Shown: in pieces, positions 53,923 to 63,961 of the stretch
Layout: each line of letters opens with the position of its first letter
How positions within the stretch are numbered: position 1 is the first letter of the stretch
Program-made: the position numbers and the translations under genes
Notes under the pieces: model-generated
Seen by the model: the letters and a program-made list of their open reading frames with translations, nothing else
What the model was told of the DNA's origin: nothing
Database searches by the model: none
DNA from: Methylococcales bacterium
GTDB lineage: Bacteria; Pseudomonadota; Gammaproteobacteria; Methylococcales; Methylomonadaceae
Assembly: GCA_028715725.1 (NCBI GenBank)
Contig: JAQURG010000008.1
Coordinates: forward strand, 1 to 64,000
Direction: 5' to 3'
Length of the DNA stretch: 64,000 nucleotides

Positions 53923-56316
53923 TTGAAAAATAATGACACTATAAAAGTTATGGCAGAAAGAACATACAGGCGCGATTTTCGAAATAAAAGAAAAAAACCG
54001 GTAAAAAAATCGACTTTTCATAGGCTTAGAAATCTATTCCTGATTCTGCTGGCTGGCGGTTCGATCATGTTATTCAGTTATCTGGGCTACCTGGATTATA
54101 ACGTTCGCAAACAATTCGAAGGTAAGCGCTGGGCTATTCCGGCACGGGTTTATGCCAGTCCTGTCGAGCTTTACGCAGGATATGCCCTTAGCGCCGCAAA
54201 TTTTGAAGCCTTATTAAAAATGCTACATTACCGGCAAGATGCAGAATTACCGGTAGAAGGAACCTATTTTAAAAATGGTTCGCAAATCAGTGTAAAAACC
54301 CGAAGTTTCGCCTTTTGGGATCAACAGCAACCAGGCGCACAGATGGAGCTTGAGTTTACTGATGAAGGCATATTATCAATTACCGATTTAACCAATTCTG
54401 AAGATATTGCTCTTATCCGTATGGACCCGGTTCAAATCGGCAGCTTTTACCCCACTATTAAAGAGGACAGGGTGCTAATCAAGCTGGAAGAAGCGCCTGA
54501 TACCCTGATCAAAGGTTTGCTTGCTTCAGAAGACAGGGACTTTTACGATCACTATGGCGTTTCGCTACGAGGCATTGCCAGAGCGATGTGGACTAATGTA
54601 CGTGCAGGCGGTATGGTGCAGGGCGGCAGTACGATTACCCAGCAGTTGGTTAAAAATTTTTATTTAACCAATAAACGCAGTTTATCGCGCAAACTCAAGG
54701 AAGCCTTGATGGCGCTTATCCTGGAATTCCGCTACAGTAAAAACGAGATTCTGGAAGCCTATTTGAACGAAATCTACTTGGGTCAAAATGGCGGCAGTTC
54801 TGTACACGGCTTTGGCTTGGCCAGTGAATTCTATTTCGGCAGCACTTTAAAGGATCTCCCCCTGGAACAGGTGGCTTCGCTGGTAGCTTTGGTGCGCGGA
54901 CCTTCTGAATATGATCCAAGACGTTATCCTGAGCGCGCCCTGCAACGCCGCAATCTTGTGCTTAACCAGATGGTGATGGAAGGCTACATCACAACAGATC
55001 AGGCGGCTGAAGCAATTGCCAGACCTTTGAGTGTCATTCCGCGTTCGCAGCGCTCATCCAATCGTTATCCCGGTTTTCTTGATCTGATCAAACGTCAATT
55101 AAAGCAGGATTATCGGGAAGAGGATTTGACTTCTCAAGGATTGAGAATTTTTACGACTCTGGATACTCAGGTTCAGGATACTCTGGAAAAAACCGTTGCA
55201 GCCAAGCTAAGTCAACTGGAAAAGCTGCCTCACGCCGATAACCTCGAAGCAGCAGTCATCGTTACACGCAGGGACAGCGGTGAAATTGCCGCATTGACCG
55301 GAGGACGTGAAAACCTGCCGGGCGGTTTTAACCGCGCACTGGATGCCATACGTCCTATAGGCTCTTTAATCAAACCGGTGGTTTACTTGACCGCGCTGGA
55401 ATATCCCGATAAATACACCATTACCACCAGAGTCAGCGATTCTTCAATTGTAGTCAAGGGGCAGAATGGGACAAACTGGATTCCAAAAAATTATGATCAT
55501 AAAGAGCACGGCAGTGTCGCTTTGCATACGGCATTGGCGAAGTCTTACAATCTGGCGACCGTCCGTGTCGGTATGGATGTTGGAGTTGCGAAAACCGCCA
55601 CAACATTAAAAGATATGGGCGTTACCCGACCGGTCGATCTGTATCCTTCTTTACTGCTGGGCGCTTCATCCTTGTCGCCGATAGAAGTGACCCAGATGTA
55701 TCAAACCTTAGCCGGGGACGGTTTTTCAACGCCGATAAAAGGTATTAGAGCGGTCGTAGATGCTGACGGCAAACGCTTGCAAAGTTATCCTTTTATTGTC
55801 AAGCAGGCGGTTGATCCTGGGGTGACTTATATAGTCAATACTATTTTGCAGGAAGTCATGCACAATGGTACGGGTCATTCCGCCTACTCGTCTTTTCCTC
55901 AGGATTACGGTCTGGTCGGTAAAACAGGCACAACCAATGATGCCAAAGACAGTTGGTTTGCCGGTTATACCGGTGATTATTTATCAGTGGTCTGGATAGG
56001 TCGGGATGATAACCAGCCTATTAAATTAACGGGTGCAACCGGTGCGTTGCAAGTATGGACAGCATTAATGCGTAAAATTTCAACACAACCCGTTAACCTG
56101 ATTCCGCCTGACAATATTAAAATGGCCAAGGTTGATTCGGGAAGTGGCTTACTGGCCAATAACAATTGCGGAAATGCCCGGCAATATCCTTATATTGCAG
56201 GTTCAGAGCCGACCAGCTATTCCTCATGCGGCGAAACGGTTATTGAGCAGGATAAGCCGTGGTTTGAAGATTTTTTCCAGGATGAACCTAATCAAAGTGA
56301 GCCTCAACCACAATGA
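53923..56316 (+). CDS. mrcB: Penicillin-binding protein 1B (bifunctional)
   Basis: A 797-residue class A PBP from TTG 53923; ATG 53950 (MAERTYRRD) is the alternative and gives 788 residues. It has a basic cytoplasmic tail, an anchor at about 33-55, and a UB2H-like region (PVELYAGYALSAANFEALLKML). The glycosyltransferase has EDRDFYDHYG and GGSTITQQ. The transpeptidase has SLIK, SYN and KTGTTND. It polymerises and cross-links peptidoglycan. Its TGA overlaps a possible lolA ATG (ATGA at 56313). Confidence 0.95.
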   Translation: MKNNDTIKVMAERTYRRDFRNKRKKPVKKSTFHRLRNLFLILLAGGSIMLFSYLGYLDYNVRKQFEGKRWAIPARVYASPVELYAGYALSAANFEALLKMLHYRQDAELPVEGTYFKNGSQISVKTRSFAFWDQQQPGAQMELEFTDEGILSITDLTNSEDIALIRMDPVQIGSFYPTIKEDRVLIKLEEAPDTLIKGLLASEDRDFYDHYGVSLRGIARAMWTNVRAGGMVQGGSTITQQLVKNFYLTNKRSLSRKLKEALMALILEFRYSKNEILEAYLNEIYLGQNGGSSVHGFGLASEFYFGSTLKDLPLEQVASLVALVRGPSEYDPRRYPERALQRRNLVLNQMVMEGYITTDQAAEAIARPLSVIPRSQRSSNRYPGFLDLIKRQLKQDYREEDLTSQGLRIFTTLDTQVQDTLEKTVAAKLSQLEKLPHADNLEAAVIVTRRDSGEIAALTGGRENLPGGFNRALDAIRPIGSLIKPVVYLTALEYPDKYTITTRVSDSSIVVKGQNGTNWIPKNYDHKEHGSVALHTALAKSYNLATVRVGMDVGVAKTATTLKDMGVTRPVDLYPSLLLGASSLSPIEVTQMYQTLAGDGFSTPIKGIRAVVDADGKRLQSYPFIVKQAVDPGVTYIVNTILQEVMHNGTGHSAYSSFPQDYGLVGKTGTTNDAKDSWFAGYTGDYLSVVWIGRDDNQPIKLTGATGALQVWTALMRKISTQPVNLIPPDNIKMAKVDSGSGLLANNNCGNARQYPYIAGSEPTSYSSCGETVIEQDKPWFEDFFQDEPNQSEPQPQ

Positions 56317-56333
56317 ATTCTAAAAGAGTAGCT

Positions 56334-56963
56334 ATGAATAAAGTTAATTTTTTCTCTGTGATTTTCCTGACTTTCTTATGCTTTAATAGCGCCGGTTATG
56401 CAGCGGATCAGCCTGTCAAGCAATTGCAGGCATTCTTAAAGGCTTCGAGGTCACTTACGGCAGACTTCAAGCAGGTTTTAATTAATGAAGCCGGCGATCC
56501 TTACCAAACCAGTTATGGTGTTTTTTATTTGCAGCGTCCGGGTAAATTCCGCTGGGATTATTTAAAGCCCTTTCAGCAACAGATAATGTCCAAGTCCGGT
56601 AAAGTCTGGTTTTATGATACGGATCTGGAGCAGGTCACTATTAAAAAGCTTGATGAGTCAATAGGTTCAACGCCTGCCTTGCTGTTAAGCGGCGATATTT
56701 CATTGGAAAATAATTTCATCATGGAAAATCAGGGAGTTGATGGGGACTTGCAATGGATCAAATTATTGCCCAAGAGCCAGGAAAGCAGTTTTAAATATAT
56801 TTTGATAGGTCTGAATAAAGGCTTGCTGGCCGGAATGGAGTTAAATGATAATTTTGGCCAATTAACGCGTATTTATTTTTCAAATGTACTGCTCAATCCG
56901 CCCATAAAACCTACTATATTTGAATTTCAGGCGCCCAAAGGGGTTGACGTTTTTTCTGATTAA
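56334..56963 (+). CDS. lolA: Outer-membrane lipoprotein carrier protein LolA
   Basis: A 209-residue periplasmic chaperone that carries lipoproteins from LolCDE to LolB. Start 56334 gives a clean signal peptide ([19 protein letters not shown]); an ATG at 56313 would overlap mrcB and add seven residues. The mature part shows [32 protein letters not shown] and [15 protein letters not shown], the LolA core. It lies between mrcB and rarA, an order like the lolA-rarA pair of enterobacteria. Confidence 0.94.
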   Translation: MNKVNFFSVIFLTFLCFNSAGYAADQPVKQLQAFLKASRSLTADFKQVLINEAGDPYQTSYGVFYLQRPGKFRWDYLKPFQQQIMSKSGKVWFYDTDLEQVTIKKLDESIGSTPALLLSGDISLENNFIMENQGVDGDLQWIKLLPKSQESSFKYILIGLNKGLLAGMELNDNFGQLTRIYFSNVLLNPPIKPTIFEFQAPKGVDVFSD

Positions 56964-57028
56964 TCAGGCTCAAGGCGAGGTCTCAAAAAACTCTTGTTCC
57001 GCCTTGCCCTTTAACCTGCATCTGCCTT

Positions 57029-58342
57029 ATGCCTGATGATTTAACCAAGCCACTGGCTGACAGAATGCGCCCAAAATCGTTAGCCGATTTTGTTGGTCAA
57101 CAGCATCTTCTCAAGCCCGGCAAACCTCTCTATGAAGCCATTGCGTCAGGACGCTTGCACTCGATGATTTTCTGGGGGCCGCCGGGCACAGGCAAAACCA
57201 CGCTGGCGCGGCTTATTGCACAACATTCCGATGCCGAATTTATGCCGATTTCGGCGGTATTATGCGGCGTTAAGGAAATCAGGGCTGCTGTAGCCGATGC
57301 TAAAAAAATCCGGCAGGAGCAGCACAGGCGCACCATTTTATTCGTCGATGAAGTGCATCGATTCAATAAATCACAGCAGGATGCTTTTTTGCCCCATGTT
57401 GAAGACGGCACGGTTTATTTTGTGGGGGCGACGACTGAGAATCCGTCTTTTGCTCTAAATAACGCGCTATTGTCACGCGCTCGCGTTTATGTTCTTAACT
57501 CATTAACAGCTGAAGATCTGCTGGTGGTGCTGGATAAAGCATTAACCGATCAAAATACAGGGTTGGGCAGCTTTTCCATTGCAATGGCCGATGATATTAA
57601 GCGGCAGTTTGCCGAGGCGGCTGATGGCGATGCCAGAAGACTGTTAAACCTGCTGGAAATCGCAGTGGAGCTTGCTGCCGCCAGGGACAGCCGGGTTATT
57701 GATGAATCCTGCGCACGGGAAGTGCTTTCCGGCGGGGTTAGACGCTTTGATAATCAGGGCGAAGAATTTTATAACCAGATTTCGGCGTTGCATAAGTCGG
57801 TGCGTGGGAGTTCGCCTGATGCGTCACTTTATTGGCTGTGCCGCATGATGGATGCCGGCTGCGACTTGTCTTATCTGGCCAGACGCATTGTTCGAATTGC
57901 TTCGGAAGATATAGGCAATGCCGATCCCAGAGCCTTGCAGATTGCTATTAATGCCTGGGAAGCCCAGGAACGCCTGGGCAGTCCTGAAGGCGAGCTGGCG
58001 CTGGCGCAAGCTATCGTTTATTTAGCCTGCGCACCGAAAAGTAATGCGGTCTATATGGCTTACAATGCCGCCATGAGCGATGCCAAACAAAGCGGCAGCC
58101 TGGGTGTGCCGGTGCATTTACGAAATGCTCCTACCCAATTAATGAAATCGCTGAATTACGGCAAAGAGTACCGTTATGCCCATAATGAGCCGGAAGCTTA
58201 TGCAGCAGGAGAGAATTATTTTCCGGAACAGCTGACAGGAACGCGCTATTACCAGCCTGTAGATCGAGGCCTGGAAATCAAGATCAAGGAAAAGTTAACG
58301 CATTTACAGGAGCTGGATAAGTATTCCCGAAGGAAGAATTAA
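57029..58342 (+). CDS. rarA: Replication-associated recombination protein A
   Basis: A 437-residue AAA+ ATPase (MgsA/RarA, WRNIP1 family) acting at stalled forks. Walker A is [17 protein letters not shown], Walker [21 protein letters not shown], sensor 1 [11 protein letters not shown], sensor 2 [11 protein letters not shown]. The C-terminal tetramerisation part is standard. It follows lolA by 65 bases. Confidence 0.95.
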   Translation: MPDDLTKPLADRMRPKSLADFVGQQHLLKPGKPLYEAIASGRLHSMIFWGPPGTGKTTLARLIAQHSDAEFMPISAVLCGVKEIRAAVADAKKIRQEQHRRTILFVDEVHRFNKSQQDAFLPHVEDGTVYFVGATTENPSFALNNALLSRARVYVLNSLTAEDLLVVLDKALTDQNTGLGSFSIAMADDIKRQFAEAADGDARRLLNLLEIAVELAAARDSRVIDESCAREVLSGGVRRFDNQGEEFYNQISALHKSVRGSSPDASLYWLCRMMDAGCDLSYLARRIVRIASEDIGNADPRALQIAINAWEAQERLGSPEGELALAQAIVYLACAPKSNAVYMAYNAAMSDAKQSGSLGVPVHLRNAPTQLMKSLNYGKEYRYAHNEPEAYAAGENYFPEQLTGTRYYQPVDRGLEIKIKEKLTHLQELDKYSRRKN

Positions 58343-58408
58343 CTCTTGAAGCATCAGGATGAGGCGAGTCCGCGTCCCGTTTGAAATAATGATCGAAAGG
58401 CTGGAGTG

Positions 58409-60577
58409 ATGAAGAATAAAAATAATATCCCTAGAATTTCAGGCTATAAACAACTGAAAAAACTACGGACCGCGTTAGCTATTTCCCAGGGTACGAAGTT
58501 ATTGTCCACTCTTCAGCAGGAGGCGGAAGGAACCGTTTCTCACGATCAGACCAAGCGTGTTACTTATCTGACGGGGCTCTTCTCCCGTATCCACCGTGAA
58601 ATGTATCAGGATTGGAAGGAACAGCCGACGATCAGCCATCGCCCCGGCACAATGACTGATCCTGATAAGAGAAAAGAATTTCGTGAAACGATAGAGCGTC
58701 TGGTTTTGGATGGCGACAGTAACGGCAATGAAGATACGGCGATTTTTGATAATAACGGTTTTGTTATCAAAACTGAAAATATCGCTGAAAGGCTGGCCAG
58801 TTTTTACCAGAAAATGCGCAGCGTAAGACCTTTTGCCTATGGCAACCGATTAACTCTGGATTTTTTCATAACAATGCTCGGAAAATTGCCGGCAATCAAG
58901 AGCGTTTACGAACAGGGCATCGATTTCAGGCGAATTGAAGCGGATGACGCAGTGGCCCTGCATAATCCCGGCAGCAGGCTCAGAGAAATCACCCTTGCTT
59001 TTGAACACGCGCTTGACCCAAACCGCAGCAAAAGCTTGCAAAATAAACCTAACGCTTATGGAAAATGGCCGGAAAACAAACGCTTCATATCCGGCATTCC
59101 TTTTTTATCGCATAAAACAGAAGCCGGCATTGAATGTCTGGTTGCGGTAAATGGCGGCCTGGTGCCGCTGGACAGCATCAAAAACGAACTGTTTATAGCA
59201 GGCAAGCATTTGGCCGATTATCCGCTCTGCGCTTCGGAAAACATGCTGGGCTATTTGCCTGGCACCGAAGAAGTGCGCCATTCCGGAAACTACGAAATTG
59301 ACGGCATAAGCATCGGTGAGGACGGCGCTGCGCCGCTGTTTTGTCTGGATATTAATATGTTGACTGGTTTGCGCTCTCCAGGTCACACGGAGCTTATGGA
59401 ACTGCTCAAACAATGCGCAGGCGATAAAGCAGTGATATTTGATCTGGTGAAAAACGACGGGCTTAAAGACAAAATGATAGCAGCAGCAAATGGCGACGCC
59501 CGGCTGAAGCGAGCCGTTGAAATTGCTTTTGAGCGTTTGAGTAAAATTATTAAAAAACTGGATGAAGCGAAAGAACAGCTCTTCGAAGGAAAAATCCCTG
59601 ATGCGAATCCCAGATTATTCATGTCAATGGGCGGGGCGGGATCAGGCAAGACGGCTGTTGAAGAAATTTTACAGGCACACTGCGGCGAGAATTTCGTTAT
59701 TGCATCATTGGATGAGTTTCGTAAAAAAAGCAATCTGTACAAAGTACTTACTGCGGCCAGCCATCATAGCGATGATTATGTCTATGTTGAGCCTTTTGCA
59801 AACAGGCTGCGTGATTCAGTTGCCGAGCACGCCAAAAAAAACTATATCAATATTCTTTATGACGGTACCGGCATTCCCTACCAGCCACGTTATTCCAATA
59901 TAGTCAATCAATTCAGGGAATACGGTTTTCATACCCAGATAACAGCCGTAGATGCGTTTATTGTTAAACCGGTAGGTCGTGAAAATGAACTGATCAGGTC
60001 CAGTGTTATCAGCAGCGTAAAGGAACGCTTTGAGATTACCGGGCGGGCATTGCCATGGGTCGTCACCGTCGATAAACATATTCGTTCTCCCCGGTCATTC
60101 CTGAATGCGCTGGAACATCAAGCGCTGGATAAAATTTCACTGTTTGCCAATGACGGCGAAAAAGACAGACACTATCTGGTGGCGGAAAGTTTTTCTTTTT
60201 CTGATCAGGAGGTAAGGGCGTTACAAAAACATCAGCTGGAAGGCACATTGAGGGCGCATATGGAATCCTTAATCAGAGATCGTGATGACTCCATCCTGAG
60301 AAATTTAGCCCTGGAAAATCCGAATACGCTTGATGCGCTGATAAGCAGAAATCCTGTCTTTGCCGAAAATAATGTGGCTTTTCAGATTTATCACAGCAGC
60401 CATGGCAACCGCGTACTGGCGATTTATAATGCACGTCGTATGGTCGATTTTGTGGAAAAGAGACAATTAAACCCCAATGCTTCCGGTGAGGAAGGCTTAT
60501 TGCATAAACCCGAATCGCTTGCCTTTCATGTCGACCCTTATACCAAAGAACCCTGGATGACCCGGCTTCAGGAATAA
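58409..60577 (+). CDS. Degenerate Fic-like domain fused to zeta-toxin-like kinase
   Basis: A 722-residue protein from ATG 58409 (GTG 58406 also possible; AAGG upstream). Residues about 125-155 read ERLASFYQKMRSVRPFAYGNRLT, which follows the Fic core (HPFxxGNGRT) but has Arg for the catalytic His and GNRLT for GNGRT. Residues about 400-600 form a P-loop kinase of zeta-toxin type: Walker A MGGAGSGKT (408-415), catalytic Asp in ASLDEFRKK (435), then YDGTGIP. Zeta toxins phosphorylate UDP-sugar peptidoglycan precursors. No epsilon-like antitoxin gene is adjacent. It is downstream of rarA by 66 bases. Role is unknown: toxin, effector or housekeeping enzyme. Confidence 0.75.
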   Translation: MKNKNNIPRISGYKQLKKLRTALAISQGTKLLSTLQQEAEGTVSHDQTKRVTYLTGLFSRIHREMYQDWKEQPTISHRPGTMTDPDKRKEFRETIERLVLDGDSNGNEDTAIFDNNGFVIKTENIAERLASFYQKMRSVRPFAYGNRLTLDFFITMLGKLPAIKSVYEQGIDFRRIEADDAVALHNPGSRLREITLAFEHALDPNRSKSLQNKPNAYGKWPENKRFISGIPFLSHKTEAGIECLVAVNGGLVPLDSIKNELFIAGKHLADYPLCASENMLGYLPGTEEVRHSGNYEIDGISIGEDGAAPLFCLDINMLTGLRSPGHTELMELLKQCAGDKAVIFDLVKNDGLKDKMIAAANGDARLKRAVEIAFERLSKIIKKLDEAKEQLFEGKIPDANPRLFMSMGGAGSGKTAVEEILQAHCGENFVIASLDEFRKKSNLYKVLTAASHHSDDYVYVEPFANRLRDSVAEHAKKNYINILYDGTGIPYQPRYSNIVNQFREYGFHTQITAVDAFIVKPVGRENELIRSSVISSVKERFEITGRALPWVVTVDKHIRSPRSFLNALEHQALDKISLFANDGEKDRHYLVAESFSFSDQEVRALQKHQLEGTLRAHMESLIRDRDDSILRNLALENPNTLDALISRNPVFAENNVAFQIYHSSHGNRVLAIYNARRMVDFVEKRQLNPNASGEEGLLHKPESLAFHVDPYTKEPWMTRLQE

Positions 60578-60778
60578 CCTTCTCAGTCTGCCCTGATCGG
60601 CATATAGAGCGGCCAAGCTGTTTGTAATTAATAACTGGAGCCCAAATGTAATAACAAGTCATTGTTGGAATCATGATTTATTTCCGGATTAGCTTGACAT
60701 ATATCCGGTATTTTGTTCAATATCAATGCGCTATTTAATAGCGAGCCATTTACAACATAACAATAAAGGGGTATGAAT

Positions 60779-61483
60779 ATGGGTATTGTTACAACAAGTG
60801 TCGGTTTGGAAATGCTATTGAGGTGGGTGCATTTTCTGGCAGGAATAACATGGATAGGCCTGCTCTATTATTTCAACTTTGTACAAACTGAATATTTTAA
60901 AGAAGCAGAGGCATCGGCTAAATCGGATGCTATACAAAAACTGGTGCCTAGAGCTTTAGCGTGGTTTCGCTGGGGAGCGATGTTTACTTTGCTGACTGGG
61001 TTTGGAATTTTCGCAATCAGGGGCGGCGGCATGTCGATTGATATTTATGTCGGCGCCTTATTAGGAACATTGATGTTTTTGAATGTCTGGTTAATTATAT
61101 GGCCGAGTCAAAAAAGAGTGATTGCCTCCGCAACACAAGTAGCTCAAGGCGGCGATGCTTTGCCGGAAGCGGCAAGTGCTTTGGCTACAGCGGGATTAGC
61201 CTCCAGGACTAACGCTCTCTTTTCAATTCCGATGTTGTTTTTCATGGGAGCCTCCTCGCATTATCCTCATCCCTTTAATCTGACGGCGCTTATTGTTGCG
61301 GTTATTGTGATCCTGGCTTTGGAATATAACGGTGCCTATCCTGCCATTAAAAATATTAAAGCGCTACAAAAACTGCCGGCAGGCGGGAAATTGGGACCTT
61401 GCGCCAGCATCGTCGGCGTAATTCATAGCGGATTAGGCTTAACAGTTGTCTTGTTCCTGATCCTGGAATTTTTGAAACTGTAA
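60779..61483 (+). CDS. Membrane protein, urate-hydroxylase PuuD N-terminal-domain family
   Basis: A 234-residue polytopic protein with about six or seven membrane helices. The start at 60779 has AAAGGGG seven bases upstream, better than the ATG at 60773. The family signature is RWVHFLAGITWIGLLYYFNFVQ with His 18, then GASSHYPH and a VIHSG His. PuuD couples a membrane part to a cytochrome domain; here only the membrane part is present, as in many stand-alone homologues, so a urate role is not proven. A perfect TTGACA (60694-60699) lies upstream but the -10 is weak. Confidence 0.78.
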   Translation: MGIVTTSVGLEMLLRWVHFLAGITWIGLLYYFNFVQTEYFKEAEASAKSDAIQKLVPRALAWFRWGAMFTLLTGFGIFAIRGGGMSIDIYVGALLGTLMFLNVWLIIWPSQKRVIASATQVAQGGDALPEAASALATAGLASRTNALFSIPMLFFMGASSHYPHPFNLTALIVAVIVILALEYNGAYPAIKNIKALQKLPAGGKLGPCASIVGVIHSGLGLTVVLFLILEFLKL

Positions 61484-61512
61484 TGATTGACTACTTTTAA
61501 TTTAACGGAAAT

Positions 61513-61541
61513 AACATAGCCGCCAAAGTGGCGGCTATGTT
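61513..61541. terminator. Bidirectional hairpin between convergent genes
   Basis: AACATAGCCGCC (61513-61524) and GGCGGCTATGTT (61530-61541) form a perfect 12-bp stem with a 5-base loop. It is between the PuuD-like gene and the convergent fusion gene. T runs are short on both sides, so it may rely on stem strength or be bidirectional. Confidence 0.7.
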
Positions 61542-61645
61542 AAAAACAACAATTGATTGTCTTTCAGTATATGGTTGGGAGTAACCTTTTTACAGTATCA
61601 AATTGTTACTCTGGAAATAAGAAGTTACAAAGCGTCAGATATCGA

Positions 61646-63961
61646 TTAATTGACTGGTTTTATAGCTTTTGTTTGATTGATGCAACCGGCCATAAAATCA
61701 TCGATTATGCCCCAGGCTCCTCCAATATTTTCCATCAAAATGCCGTGGCGGTTTGAATCGATAATTCTGAGTTGCTTGTTGCTGGCGACCAGTTTATCCA
61801 TAATTTCAGATGCGCTGTTTACGGAGACTATGGGGTCGTTTTCGCCGTGCAGAATGAGCACGGGGACTTTGCAATGCGGCAGAAAATCATCCATATCATG
61901 AATTAATCGTCTTAATTCATACAGGCTTTTGACGGGCACATGCCGGTAATTAATGGCCGGGTGTTCGGAAATATTGTCTATAAAAGGTTTGACGCCCTCG
62001 TAGGATGAAACCCAATCCACCATTTTATTGATTCCATACAATAAAGACACGAGCATAAAGGCTGGATTAATAAATTTTAACGGCACGGCAACGGCGCATA
62101 TACCGATAATTTCCACGTATTGTTCAGAGGCCAGCTTAAGTGCCAAAGCGCCGCCGGTAGAGAATCCACTGACGAAGATATGTTTGCAATGAACCTTGAG
62201 GATGTTGAAGCCCCTTAGAACCGAAGCGTACCAGTCTTCCCAGGCTTGGTATCGTAAGGCATAAGGTGACGAGCCGTGTCCTTTCAGGCGCACAGCCATA
62301 ACCGTATAGCCCTGTTTAGCCAGATATTCGCCGTATTCCCTCAACTCTGCCGGGCTGGCAAGCAGTCCGTGGATCAGCAATACCCCGATCCCATTATTAT
62401 GCTTGGGCTTGAGAAAAAAGGGAGAGGGGTCAGACACGGCAGTTTCATGTTCATTGATATCGTCAAAACGGGCTTTGGCATAAGCATGCCGTTCCCAATT
62501 TAAATCGTGACATTCATCTTCAAAATACCAGGCGGCCAGTTGTTTCGGAGATATCCGATCGCATTCGTCCAGGGCTTGAATAATCACCGTCCGAATCATT
62601 GCTATAGGTTCTGCTTCATTATTGTAAACAGCAATCAGATTTTCCAGCCTGATGCTGTCAAAGTCTTGTGTCTCCAGAAGCTTGGGCAAAAACTGATAAT
62701 AGTCCTTATGTTCAATGATCAGGTCAGTGGTTTTCGCCATACAGATAAACTGGTTAAAGCGCTTGCTGTTCCCTGAGATCAGATCACTGTAATCGATGGG
62801 GTTAAGCAGACTTCTGTGCAGATTGATTTTACTGTTTTTTTGTAAATGCTTGACCGCGATGTAAAGGGTAGTAAAAAAACATTGACGCGTAATCTGCATC
62901 TGGCCACTTTCTACATAATACATAATGAGCGTTGATGCGAGATGGCTTAAATTAATAGTGACATTCGCATAAATTTCCTTCATGTACTGGTCGCGTATGA
63001 TGCCGGCGCTTTTTTTTAAGTGGGAAGCGAGTACTTTTTGTTTTAGACTTTTAGCAGACTTATTTAGGGCGAAAACATTATCCAGGGATTTATATTCAGA
63101 GGTAACTGCGTTCAGTAGATAACGGTTCCACCAATTAGAGCTTATTCGGGGCGCTAGCGGCGTGCCCATACGAATGTCCATATCCGTATTGCTGAGCATG
63201 ATATTACCTTCGACCAGTAATTCTTCTGTCTGGCGTACGCTTAAATTATTGGCAAAAAGCTCAACCCCTCTTAATAACAGGTTTTCTGAAGAACGAATCG
63301 GATAAAAGGTAATATTTGAGGGAATAATAAGGGTAGGTTTTAGTGCTGAAGTCAGTAATTGATCGAGGCTGTCGAGTTGCAATTCTTCTTTCCAGCGGAA
63401 CAGCTGAGCCTGATTTTTCTCAGCATAGGTTTCGCGTATCCGGGTCTTAAAAATTTCCAGGCCCTGCGCCAGAATGGCAGCGCCAGTATGATGTTTGCGC
63501 CGTAGTCCGGTAATCCCTGAGTAAATACTGTAATTCCCTTTTTCATCTATCACTTGCCGGTCTTTAACCATACCGCCTTCCGGAAAAATGATTACTTTGC
63601 GTCCACGTAAAATCTGGGCAGCAAGCAAAGGAAAAAGCCGGTGATGGTCATGAGGAAATACACCGACGTTTTTCAGGTATCTGGACAGTGCGGTATCTTC
63701 TTTAAAGAACTCTGCTGACGCAATGGCGCAGCTATAAGCTCCGGATTGTTCAAAGATCAAAAATTGCGGTATGAATGTTTCAAAGCGCGAGAAATGGTTG
63801 AATAAAAATATATCGCCTTGTTGTATCTGAGTATCTGCATGCAGTGCCATTTTGACACTGAGCATTTTTTTGATGGTGTTAAATACCTTAACCGAACGGT
63901 TATAGAGAGCAGTGTCTATGTCGTGCCAATTATCAGGATAAGGTATTTTATTCACGGCCAA
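61646..63961 (-). CDS. PlsC-like acyltransferase fused to alpha/beta hydrolase
   Basis: A 771-residue protein from TTG 63961 (GTG 63955 is an alternative). Residues about 30-250 resemble lysophospholipid acyltransferases: NHFSRFE (55-61, so H-x4-E rather than H-x4-D) and FPEGG (126-130). Residues about 525-771 are an alpha/beta hydrolase: GIGVLLIHGLLASPAELR, nucleophile Ser in GFSTGGALA (about 598), Asp in HGENDPIV (about 707) and His in SNRHGILM (about 738). A helical linker joins them. Acyl-chain remodelling of a lipid or storage ester is plausible. The 40 bases upstream may hold the tail of a preceding minus-strand gene (TAG at 63969-63971). Confidence 0.85.
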   Translation of the reverse strand: MAVNKIPYPDNWHDIDTALYNRSVKVFNTIKKMLSVKMALHADTQIQQGDIFLFNHFSRFETFIPQFLIFEQSGAYSCAIASAEFFKEDTALSRYLKNVGVFPHDHHRLFPLLAAQILRGRKVIIFPEGGMVKDRQVIDEKGNYSIYSGITGLRRKHHTGAAILAQGLEIFKTRIRETYAEKNQAQLFRWKEELQLDSLDQLLTSALKPTLIIPSNITFYPIRSSENLLLRGVELFANNLSVRQTEELLVEGNIMLSNTDMDIRMGTPLAPRISSNWWNRYLLNAVTSEYKSLDNVFALNKSAKSLKQKVLASHLKKSAGIIRDQYMKEIYANVTINLSHLASTLIMYYVESGQMQITRQCFFTTLYIAVKHLQKNSKINLHRSLLNPIDYSDLISGNSKRFNQFICMAKTTDLIIEHKDYYQFLPKLLETQDFDSIRLENLIAVYNNEAEPIAMIRTVIIQALDECDRISPKQLAAWYFEDECHDLNWERHAYAKARFDDINEHETAVSDPSPFFLKPKHNNGIGVLLIHGLLASPAELREYGEYLAKQGYTVMAVRLKGHGSSPYALRYQAWEDWYASVLRGFNILKVHCKHIFVSGFSTGGALALKLASEQYVEIIGICAVAVPLKFINPAFMLVSLLYGINKMVDWVSSYEGVKPFIDNISEHPAINYRHVPVKSLYELRRLIHDMDDFLPHCKVPVLILHGENDPIVSVNSASEIMDKLVASNKQLRIIDSNRHGILMENIGGAWGIIDDFMAGCINQTKAIKPVN

